Part shown: one piece after another, positions 47,551-54,952 of the stretch
How positions within the stretch are numbered: the stretch's first letter is position 1
Layout of the letters: each line of letters starts with the position of its first letter
Assembly: GCA_016716385.1 (NCBI GenBank)
Contig: JADJWL010000004.1
Location: 62,001 to 126,000, forward strand
Reading direction: 5' to 3'
DNA length: 64,000 nt
DNA from: Bryobacterales bacterium
Lineage (GTDB): Bacteria; Acidobacteriota; Terriglobia; Bryobacterales; Bryobacteraceae
Notes under the pieces: generated by a model
Database searches by the model: none
What the model saw: only the letters and a program-made list of their open reading frames with translations
Told to the model about the DNA's origin: nothing
Program-made: the position numbers and the translations under genes

Positions 47551-48681
47551 GCAGGTTGTTCTTTTTCGCCGGAGGGGGCACCGGCGGCCATGTCTATCCC
47601 TCACTGGCTGTGGCCAAGGAGTTGACGGGTCGCGGCCACCGCGCGCTGTTCATCGGAACGCGACGCGGTATTGAGGCACGTCTGGTGCCGGCGCACGGGT
47701 TTCCCCATCGAGTTCATCGAAATCGGCGGACTGAAGCGCGTCGGGTGGCGGCGTCAGCTCACGACCTTCGCGCAACTGCCGGTCGCGGCGTGGCGCGTCC
47801 TCCGATGGATCTACGGCCAGCGCCCGGCCGCGGTCTTCAGCATGGGCGGATTCGCCGCCGGACCCACTGTGCTGGCGGCGCTGCTGGCGCGCGTTCCCGT
47901 GCTGGCGATGGAACCCAACGCCGTACCCGGGCTGACCAACCTCCGGCTGGGGCGCCGTGTCGCACGCACGCTGTTGGCTTTCGAGTCCGCCGCGCGGTTC
48001 TTCCCTCCCGGACGTTGCGAGGTCACCGGACTTCCTGTGCGCGAAGAGTTCTTCAACCTGCCGCCGAAGCCGCCCGGCGGACCGCTGCACGTGCTGGTCA
48101 CGGGAGGGAGCCGCGGCTCTCGTACCCTGAACGAAGCGTCGCGGTCGAGCTGGCCGCTGTTCCGGGACTCGGGCCTTCCGGTCCGCTTCACGCTCCAAGC
48201 CGGCAGGGATGACGCGGACCGCCTGCGGGAAGAATTCGCCTCTTCCGGGCTCAACGGCGACGTGGTGCCGTTTCTTGACGATATGCCGGCAGCGTTCGCG
48301 GCCGCCGATCTGGTGGTGTGCCGCGCGGGGGCGGGCGCCGTGTTCGAACTGGCGGCGGCGGGCAAGCCGGCGATCCTCGTTCCGTTCCCGTATGCCGCGG
48401 ACCAGCACCAGCTCCGCAACGCGGAGGCCTTCGCCGCCGCCGGAGCGGCCATTCTGCTGCCTGATGCCGAATGCACCGGGCAGCGCCTGTACGATACCAT
48501 CGCCGCGCTGGCGACGAGCCCCGAGCGCACCCTCCGGATGGGCGCGGCCTCGCGCTCGCTGGCCCGGCGCGGTGCGGCGCAACGGGCGGCGGGGCTGCTC
48601 GAAGAACTGGCCGCGTCGCGCGCCCAGGGATTGACAGACGATCTTTCGTCCGAAACAATACAGCAAGGTAATGTTCTTTAA
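47547..48681 (+). pseudogene. murG: murG with a one-base frameshift (probably sequence error)
   Basis: MurG adds GlcNAc to lipid I, making lipid II on the inner face of the membrane. Codons 1-53 from GTG 47547 read FFFAGGGTGGHVYPSLAVAKE and continue to ARLVPAHGFP, the normal N-terminus. Then the frame must shift at the CCCC of 47703-47706: reading one C fewer continues IEFIEIGGLKRVG, SMGGFAAGPTVLAALLA, VTGGSRGSRTLNE, VCRAGAGAVFELAAAGKPAI and PFPYAADQHQ to the stop at 48681. The repaired product has 377 residues, near normal. The unshifted frame runs as nonsense to 48212. murG is essential and no second copy is seen, so an extra C from sequencing or assembly is likeliest. Confidence 0.9.
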
Positions 48682-50056
48682 GCAGCAGCGGCTCCATTTC
48701 ACCGGTATTGGCGGGATCGGCATGAGCGGAATCGCCGAAGTGTTGTTGAACCTCGGCTACTCGATCACAGGTTCGGACCTCCGCGCGTCCGCCGTCACCC
48801 GCCGCCTGGAGTCGCTCGGCGCGCGCGTCGCGACCGGGCACGCGGCGGAGAACGTCACGGGCGCCCAGGCTGTCGTCGTCAGCTCGGCGATCGATTCGTC
48901 GAATCCGGAGATCGCCGAAGCACGGCGCCTGCAGATCCCCATCATTCCTCGCGGAGAGATGCTGGCCGAGCTGATGCGGCTGAAGTATGGCATCGCCGTC
49001 GCGGGAAGCCACGGAAAGACGACGACGACCTCCATGATTGCCACGATTCTGGCGGGCGTCGGACTGGACCCCACGGTGGTTGTCGGGGGCCGGGTGGCTG
49101 CCATGGGCGGCGCCAACGCCCGGGTCGGACGAAGCGACTTCTTCGTCGTCGAATCGGACGAAAGTGACCGGTCCTTCCTGAAGCTCGCCCCCATCATCGC
49201 GGTGGTCACCAACATCGACCGGGAGCATCTGGACTGCTATTCGACGCTGGACGACATCCGGTCGGCGTTCATTGAATTCGTCAACAAGGTGCCGTTCTAC
49301 GGCGCGGCGGTGCTGTGTACCGACGACGTCAACGTGCTCGGCATCCTGCCCGAGGTGCGCCGCCGCACGATTACGTACGGACGGATGGCTCAGGCCAATC
49401 TCGAGATCGTCTCGGTGACTCCGGAATCCTTCGGGAGTTGCTTCCGGCTGCGGTGGAACGGCGCCGATCTGGGTGACTTCCGCCTCAATGTTCCCGGGGA
49501 GCACAACGTGCTGAACGCGACCGCCGCCGTGGCCGTCGCGCTCGAACTGGAGCAGGATCCCGAGGCTGTGCGCGCAGCGCTCGCCGCGTTCACCGGCGTC
49601 GACCGCCGCTTCCAGATCCGGGGCAAGGAGCGCGGCGTCACCGTGATCGACGACTACGGGCATCACCCCACCGAGATCAAAGCCACGCTCGATACGGTGC
49701 GCGCCTGCGGCTACCGGAACGCTCTCGTGTTGTTCCAGCCCCACCGCTATTCGCGGACACAACAACTGCTGGACGAATTCGCCGGCGCATTTCACCGGGC
49801 GGACCGGGTCTGGATCACCGAGATCTACGCGGCGTCCGAACAACCCATCGGCGGCGTCAGCGGTGAGGCCCTGACGGAGCGCGTGCGGGCGTTCGGACAC
49901 CGGTCGGCGGAGTTTGTGGGGACGCTGGAGCGCGGCGTGGCCGCCGCGGTGGAGTGCGCACGGGAAGGCGATGCCATTGTTACGCTTGGGGCCGGTTCGG
50001 TCTCACAGGCCGCGGAGCAGATTCTGGACGGCCTGCGCCATGGAGAGCAGCTATGA
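48671..50056 (+). CDS. murC: UDP-MurNAc--L-alanine ligase
   Basis: This 461-residue ligase joins L-alanine to UDP-MurNAc, the first peptide step. The N-terminal glycine-rich site reads HFTGIGGIGMSGIAEVLLNLGY, the MurC hallmark. ATP binding is VAGSHGKTTTTSMIATIL; ESDESDRSFL, NIDREHLDCY and DDYGHHPTEIKATL plus FQPHRYSRTQ complete the family set. It starts ATG 48671, overlapping the end of murG by 11 bases, with AAGG upstream. murB and ddl, often next to murC, are missing here; ftsQ follows with ATGA overlap. Confidence 0.96.
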   Translation: MFFKQQRLHFTGIGGIGMSGIAEVLLNLGYSITGSDLRASAVTRRLESLGARVATGHAAENVTGAQAVVVSSAIDSSNPEIAEARRLQIPIIPRGEMLAELMRLKYGIAVAGSHGKTTTTSMIATILAGVGLDPTVVVGGRVAAMGGANARVGRSDFFVVESDESDRSFLKLAPIIAVVTNIDREHLDCYSTLDDIRSAFIEFVNKVPFYGAAVLCTDDVNVLGILPEVRRRTITYGRMAQANLEIVSVTPESFGSCFRLRWNGADLGDFRLNVPGEHNVLNATAAVAVALELEQDPEAVRAALAAFTGVDRRFQIRGKERGVTVIDDYGHHPTEIKATLDTVRACGYRNALVLFQPHRYSRTQQLLDEFAGAFHRADRVWITEIYAASEQPIGGVSGEALTERVRAFGHRSAEFVGTLERGVAAAVECAREGDAIVTLGAGSVSQAAEQILDGLRHGEQL

Positions 50057-50850
50057 AGAAGACCGGACACTCCGCACGAGCCAAACGCTGGAACTGGCGG
50101 CTGTGGCTGCGTGGGATCTGGTGGCTCGCCGTGCTGGCCGCGACCACGGTTGCCGCCCTGGAGGCGCACCGCGCCATCCTCGACGACCCCCGCTTCGTTC
50201 TTTCCCCGGGGGCGGAGGACAGCGCCGAGTTTGTCGTGGAGGGATTGCGCTACACGTCCCGGGACCGGGTGATGCAAGTCTTCGCCGATGATTTCGGCAA
50301 GCACATCGCCCTGGTGCCGGTTGAGGAGCGGAGGCTCCGCCTGCTGGGTATCGACTGGGTCCGCGATGCCTCGATCTCCCGCATTTGGCCCAACCGGCTG
50401 GTCGTGCGCATCAGCGAACGGATGCCGGTGGCGTTTCTGCGCCTGACCCGCGATCCGTCAAGACCGGAAACGGCGCATCCAGCCTTGATCGATGCCGAGG
50501 GTGTCATCCTCCGCCAGCCCGAGCGGGCGAGCTTTTCCTTCCCCCTGCTCGCGGGCGTTGACGAACGGGAGCCCGAGGAGAAGCGCAGGGAAAAGGTGCG
50601 CCGCGCACAGCGCGTTCTGGACGAGTTGGACGAATGGCGCGGCAGCATTACCGATGTCGACGTTGGAGCGACCGATCTCACGATCACGATGGAAACCGGC
50701 GGGAGCGTGGTGGAACTGGTGCTGGGCAAACAGAAGTACCGGACCCGTCTGCGCGATTTCCTGGACAGCTTCGGCGAGATCCGCAAGGTCTCGCCGAAAG
50801 CCACCTCATTCGATCTCCGCATCGACGGGCGGATCACGGCAAGGAATTAG
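50053..50850 (+). CDS. ftsQ: Divisome protein FtsQ/DivIB
   Basis: ATG 50053 overlaps the murC stop and gives 265 residues. A basic cytoplasmic tail (MKKTGHSARAKRWNWR) leads into one TM helix (20-37). A POTRA domain follows (about 58-122: FVVEGLRYTSRDRVMQVFAD, then LLGIDWVRDASISRIWPNRL), then the FtsQ beta domain with ALIDAEGVILRQ and FPLLAGV. FtsQ holds FtsB/FtsL at the septum in the periplasm. The C-terminus (LDSFGEIRKVSPKATSFDLR) matches the family. Three bases separate it from ftsA. Confidence 0.9.
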   Translation: MKKTGHSARAKRWNWRLWLRGIWWLAVLAATTVAALEAHRAILDDPRFVLSPGAEDSAEFVVEGLRYTSRDRVMQVFADDFGKHIALVPVEERRLRLLGIDWVRDASISRIWPNRLVVRISERMPVAFLRLTRDPSRPETAHPALIDAEGVILRQPERASFSFPLLAGVDEREPEEKRREKVRRAQRVLDELDEWRGSITDVDVGATDLTITMETGGSVVELVLGKQKYRTRLRDFLDSFGEIRKVSPKATSFDLRIDGRITARN

Positions 50851-50853
50851 AAG

Positions 50854-52056
50854 ATGGCGGAGAAACCAATTATTGCGGCAGGGATCGACGCGGGCAGTTC
50901 CCGCACGCGCTGCGCGATCGCGATTCTGGAGGACCGGACCATCCGCCTGATCGGCTACGGCGAGGCGCCGTCGGCCGGCTGGTCGAAGGGCATCATCATC
51001 GACCAGCAGGATGCATCGCGCGCGATTCGCGCCGCGGTTCGCGCGGCCGAGCAGATGGGGGGAATTCAGATCGAGTCTGCGGTCGTCGGGATTGGCGGAT
51101 CCACGGTTCGGGGCGGCAACAGCCGCGCCGCGATCGAGTTGGGCCGCCCGCGTGAGATCGAACAACGGGACGTGCTGCGCGCCACCAAGAACGCCGCGCG
51201 CGTGCAACTGCTGGAAGACCGCATGATCCTGCACGTGGCGCTGCAGGACTTCGTCGTTGACGATCATCCCGGGCACCGCGATCCGCGCCGCATGATCGCG
51301 CGGCGGCTGGAATCGAACGTCCACGTGATTACCGCGTCGGCGCTGGCGCACCAGTGCGTCGTGACGGCGACCAACCAGGCGCACCTCGTCGTGGAGGAGA
51401 CGGTTTTCGAACCGATGGCGGCCTGTTACGCGGCGGTCTACCCGGAAGATCGCCGGGAAGGCGTCGCGCTGGTCGACATCGGCGACCATTCCACCGACAT
51501 CGTGGTCTATCACGGCGATGCGTTGCAGCTTGCCGCGACGGTTCCGGTCTGCGGCGATCATTTCACCCGAGATGTCGCGCGGGGTCTCAAGACGACCTAC
51601 GAGGACGCCGCCCTGCTTAAGGAAGAATACGGCTGCGCCGTCGAAGGGTTGACCGCCGACAACAGCTTCATCGAAGTGCCGTCGCCCGAAGAGCGCGGCG
51701 CACGCGAAGCCCCGCGCCGTGTGCTGAATCAAATTCTGGAGGCGCGCGCGGAGGAACTGTTCCGCTACGTGCGGCGCGAACTGGCCCGAGTCGGCATGGA
51801 CCAGGCGCTGATGGGCGGAGTCCTGCTCGCCGGCGGCTGCTCGCGGTTGAACGGCATGCTCGATATGGCGGAGCGCGTCTTGAACTGTCAAGCGCGCAAC
51901 GCGCTTCCCATGGGTGTCAAGGACTGGCCCGTTGTGATCAACGACCCCGCCTGGGCGGCGGCGGCGGGTCTCATGATGTACTCCGCCAAACTGAAGGCGC
52001 GCGATGAAGAAGAGCGGCGGAGCACCAATCTGCTGGGGCGGATGATTCCGAAATAG
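50854..52056 (+). CDS. ftsA: Cell division actin-like protein FtsA
   Basis: This 400-residue actin-fold ATPase anchors FtsZ to the membrane. The N-terminal phosphate loop is AAGIDAGSSRTRCAIAIL; GIGGSTVRGGN and the 1C-domain region follow, and VALVDIGDHSTDIVVYHGDAL is the second phosphate site. GGVLLAGGCSRLNGMLDMA is the adenosine motif. The end (RRSTNLLGRMIPK) is a short amphipathic stretch in the place of the membrane-targeting helix, shorter than that of E. coli. The acidic Asp-Thr of phosphate 1 (usually DIGT) is DAGS here. It lies directly before ftsZ. Confidence 0.94.
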   Translation: MAEKPIIAAGIDAGSSRTRCAIAILEDRTIRLIGYGEAPSAGWSKGIIIDQQDASRAIRAAVRAAEQMGGIQIESAVVGIGGSTVRGGNSRAAIELGRPREIEQRDVLRATKNAARVQLLEDRMILHVALQDFVVDDHPGHRDPRRMIARRLESNVHVITASALAHQCVVTATNQAHLVVEETVFEPMAACYAAVYPEDRREGVALVDIGDHSTDIVVYHGDALQLAATVPVCGDHFTRDVARGLKTTYEDAALLKEEYGCAVEGLTADNSFIEVPSPEERGAREAPRRVLNQILEARAEELFRYVRRELARVGMDQALMGGVLLAGGCSRLNGMLDMAERVLNCQARNALPMGVKDWPVVINDPAWAAAAGLMMYSAKLKARDEEERRSTNLLGRMIPK

Positions 52057-52075
52057 CGCTGGCGAGGAGATCGAA

Positions 52076-53263
52076 GTGGGAGTTCTGGAAACCAACATCG
52101 ACGATTTGAAATACGAGATACAAGAGGAGTTCCGCGGCGCGCGCATCAAGGTGATCGGCGTGGGCGGAGGCGGATCCAACGCCGTGGCGCGGATGGTCGC
52201 TGAAGGACTCGACGGCGTCGACTTCTTCGTCCTGAACACAGATGTCCAGGCGCTGATGGCATCGCCGGTCTCCAACCGGGTCCAGATCGGCGCCAAGTTG
52301 ACGCACGGACTGGGCGCGGGGGCCGATCCGGCAATCGGGCGGCAGGCCGCGCTCGACGATACCGACCGCATTTGCGAGATCCTGGAGAGCACCGACATGG
52401 TGTTCGTCACCGCGGGTCTCGGCGGGGGGACGGGGACCGGCGCGGCGCCAGTGGTCGCCTCGCTGGCCAAGGAACTGGGGGCGCTCACGGTGGCCGTGGT
52501 CACCAAACCGTTCAGCTTCGAAGGGCCGCGCCGCATGCGGCAGGCCGATGCGGGTCTCGCCGACCTCGCGGCCACCGTCGACACGATCATTGCGATTCCC
52601 AACGACAGGCTGATTAGCCTTGCGCCGCGTGGAACCGGCCTGACCAAAGCCTTTGGCATGGCTGACGACGTTCTGCGGCAGGCGGTGCAGGGCATCAGCG
52701 ACATCATGATCACGCCCGGCATGATCAACCGCGACTTCTCCGACGTGCGCGCCACCATGGCCGGCATGGGCTACGCCGTGATGGGTACGGCCGTGGCCGA
52801 GGGTGAGAACGCCGCGGTTGAGGCGGCGCGGGCGGCCATCAATTGCCCGCTTCTCGAGGATTCGAGGATCCGCGGCTCGCGAGGCATCCTGATCAATGTC
52901 AGCGGATCGAGCAGCCTTGGATTGCACGAAGTGAACGATGCGTGCGCACTCATCCGCGAAGCTGCCGACTGCGAGGATGTCCAGATCAATTTCGGCGTCA
53001 CGATTAACGAAAAGCTGGGCGACTCGGTCAAAGTGACCGTGATCGCGACCGGCTTCCAGCCTGAAAACGCACCGCAGGCAGCGCGGAGGGCCACGCACTT
53101 TCTCACCGAGAGCCGGTTTGAGCCGGCGCCGGAACCGGTGTTCGAACGCCGGGCGGAACCGGAACTCGATGAGACCGCCGATCACCTGACGCCGGAGGAC
53201 ACCTTCGATCCGGATGATCTGGAAGTGCCGGCGTTCATGCGCCAGGGGAAACTGCTGAACTAG
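52076..53263 (+). CDS. ftsZ: Cell division tubulin-like GTPase FtsZ
   Basis: This 395-residue protein forms the division ring. GTG 52076 has AGGAGA upstream. The fold opens with IKVIGVGGGGSNAVARM; the GTP signature GGGTGTG is at residues 116-122; the catalytic T7 loop reads NRDFSDV. The variable linker is followed by the conserved tail DDLEVPAFMRQ that binds FtsA. An unusual N-terminal 20 residues (VLETNIDDLKYEIQEEFRG) precede the core. It is the last gene of the cluster; its TAG overlaps the TAG of the opposite-strand gene as CTAG. Confidence 0.97.
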   Translation: MGVLETNIDDLKYEIQEEFRGARIKVIGVGGGGSNAVARMVAEGLDGVDFFVLNTDVQALMASPVSNRVQIGAKLTHGLGAGADPAIGRQAALDDTDRICEILESTDMVFVTAGLGGGTGTGAAPVVASLAKELGALTVAVVTKPFSFEGPRRMRQADAGLADLAATVDTIIAIPNDRLISLAPRGTGLTKAFGMADDVLRQAVQGISDIMITPGMINRDFSDVRATMAGMGYAVMGTAVAEGENAAVEAARAAINCPLLEDSRIRGSRGILINVSGSSSLGLHEVNDACALIREAADCEDVQINFGVTINEKLGDSVKVTVIATGFQPENAPQAARRATHFLTESRFEPAPEPVFERRAEPELDETADHLTPEDTFDPDDLEVPAFMRQGKLLN

Positions 53264-53673
53264 TCCAGGAAGCGCGTCCGGATCTCCGGCGGCAGGATGG
53301 GGCACACCCCTTCGGGCCGCCGGAACCAGCGCTGCCGGTGCCGCGCGACGAACCGGTAGACTGCGTCGCGCCACGCGCGCGGCGCCAGGAACCCGATCGT
53401 GGCCGCTACCCGCATCCATCCGCCGAGACGGTGCATCATGTGCAGGACGGCGTCTGAAAGCACGAGCAGCCTGCCGTCCACCGTCCAGACCACGATGCTA
53501 TCCGGGACTCTGGCCCGCTGCGACTCCCGCACGGTCCCGCTGAACGCCCGTCCGCCCAGGGGCGCGAACCGGAACCGGGTTCCGTCCTTGTCGCCGAGGG
53601 CGGCGATGCGCACCGAGCGGTGGCAGAGGCCGCATGCGCCATCGTAGAAGACGTAATCGTGCTCTTCGTTCAC
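53260..53673 (-). CDS. DCC family thiol-disulfide protein (YuxK-like)
   Basis: The start is GTG 53673, whose GTGA overlaps the gdhA stop; earlier in-frame codons lie in gdhA. The 137 residues start YVFYDGACGLCHRSVRI, the DxxCxxC block that names the DCC family of thioredoxin-like oxidoreductases of unknown substrate. A second family block reads RFRFAPLGG and the end PEGVCPILPPEIRTRF. It is cytoplasmic, without signal. It is translationally coupled to glutamate dehydrogenase and convergent with ftsZ. Confidence 0.82.
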   Translation of the reverse strand: MNEEHDYVFYDGACGLCHRSVRIAALGDKDGTRFRFAPLGGRAFSGTVRESQRARVPDSIVVWTVDGRLLVLSDAVLHMMHRLGGWMRVAATIGFLAPRAWRDAVYRFVARHRQRWFRRPEGVCPILPPEIRTRFLD

Positions 53674-54899
53674 AGACCGCGCAACCGGGTGGCCCGGTCG
53701 ACCCGGCTGACGGCCAGCGCGAACGCGGCCGTCCGCAGGCTGCAACCGTAACGCGTTCGCGTTGCCTGCAGGTCGTTCCAGGCGGAGCGCATGCGGTGCC
53801 GCAGTTCGGTATGCACCCGCTCTTCCTCCCACTTGTAGTGCTGCAGATTCTGGACCCACTCGAAGTAGCTGACGGTCACACCGCCCGCGTTGGCGTAGAT
53901 GTCGGGCAGGACTGTCACTCCGCGCTTACTCAGGATTGCGTCGGCGTCCGGCTCCACGGGATTGTTGGCTGCTTCGAGAATGTACCGGGCTCGGATCTCT
54001 GCCGCGTTGTCCGCATGAATCACGCCGCCGAGCGCCGCGGGAATCAGGACATCGCATTCCTGGAAGAGCAGTTGATCCCTGGGAAACGACTCTCCACCAG
54101 GAAAACCCTTGACACCTCCCTTGACCGCCACGTAGTCGACCAGCGCGGGAACGTCGAGCCCAGCGGGGTTGCGGATGGCGCCGCCGACGTCGCTGACTGC
54201 AACGATACGTCCGCCCCGCTCGTGAAACAGTCTTGCGGCCCAGGAGCCCACGTTGCCGAACCCCTGGATTGCGTAAGTGAAGTCTTTCACATCGCGCCCG
54301 TCGGATTCGAACAGGCACTCCGCACCGTACAAGAGGCCCCGTCCGGTGGCGCTGTCGCGTCCGAGTGAGCCGCCGAGTTCAATCGGCTTGCCTGTCACAA
54401 CGCCAGGCGACCAGCCGTGGAACTTCGCGTACTCGTCCACGAACCAGCCCATCACGCGTGCGTTCGTTCCCATGTCCGGCGCGGGAATATCGGTGTAGGT
54501 TCCGACCAGGTCGTGCATCTTCTGGACGAAGACTCGCGTCAGGCGCTGCAGTTCCGCCTCGGTCATGCCCGACGGGTTGCAGCCGATACCGCCCTTGGCG
54601 CCGCCGTAAGGCAGGTTGACCACCGCCGTCTTCCACGTCATCAGCGCCGCCAGAGCCCCGACCTCATCGTGATCCACTTCATGATGAAACCGGATGCCAC
54701 CCTTCATCGGACCGCGCGATTGATCGTGCTGGATGCGGTAACCCACAAAGGTGGCTAGCGTCCCGTCATCGAGCGTAATCGAACATTCCACCTTGATCTC
54801 ACGGTGGGGAGTGAGCAACTGGCGCACATTGTGCTCGTCAAGATCGAGCAGTTGAGCGGCTACGTGGAAGTTCCGGTTGGTCGCTTCGATCGGATTCAT
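53670..54899 (-). CDS. gdhA: Glu/Leu/Phe/Val-type dehydrogenase (glutamate dehydrogenase)
   Basis: This 409-residue enzyme has the catalytic block GGAKGGIGCNPSGMTE with Lys, preceded by KGGIRFHHEV and MTWKTAVVNLPYGG, and a Rossmann domain starting FAIQGFGNVGSWAA-like (TYAIQGFGNVGSWAARL). DVLIPAALGGVIH and EAANNPVEPDAD are family blocks. Its length and blocks fit hexameric glutamate dehydrogenase, which interconverts glutamate and 2-oxoglutarate plus ammonium; leucine or phenylalanine dehydrogenases are shorter. It reads opposite to ftsZ and diverges from a glycosidase-like gene over 53 bases. Confidence 0.9.
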   Translation of the reverse strand: MNPIEATNRNFHVAAQLLDLDEHNVRQLLTPHREIKVECSITLDDGTLATFVGYRIQHDQSRGPMKGGIRFHHEVDHDEVGALAALMTWKTAVVNLPYGGAKGGIGCNPSGMTEAELQRLTRVFVQKMHDLVGTYTDIPAPDMGTNARVMGWFVDEYAKFHGWSPGVVTGKPIELGGSLGRDSATGRGLLYGAECLFESDGRDVKDFTYAIQGFGNVGSWAARLFHERGGRIVAVSDVGGAIRNPAGLDVPALVDYVAVKGGVKGFPGGESFPRDQLLFQECDVLIPAALGGVIHADNAAEIRARYILEAANNPVEPDADAILSKRGVTVLPDIYANAGGVTVSYFEWVQNLQHYKWEEERVHTELRHRMRSAWNDLQATRTRYGCSLRTAAFALAVSRVDRATRLRGL

Positions 54900-54952
54900 G
54901 GGTCTTCCTTCGAGGATAGCCGTGCTTCGCGGTGTGTGGCAAACTGTCGGGA

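Noticed and set aside
47547..48212. murG region read as two separate genes
   Set aside because: Both halves carry consecutive MurG motifs and join at one CCCC, so a single frameshifted gene is the better reading.
50806..52767. 653-codon minus-strand frame across ftsA and ftsZ
   Set aside because: It spans two essential genes on the other strand and shows no family pattern.
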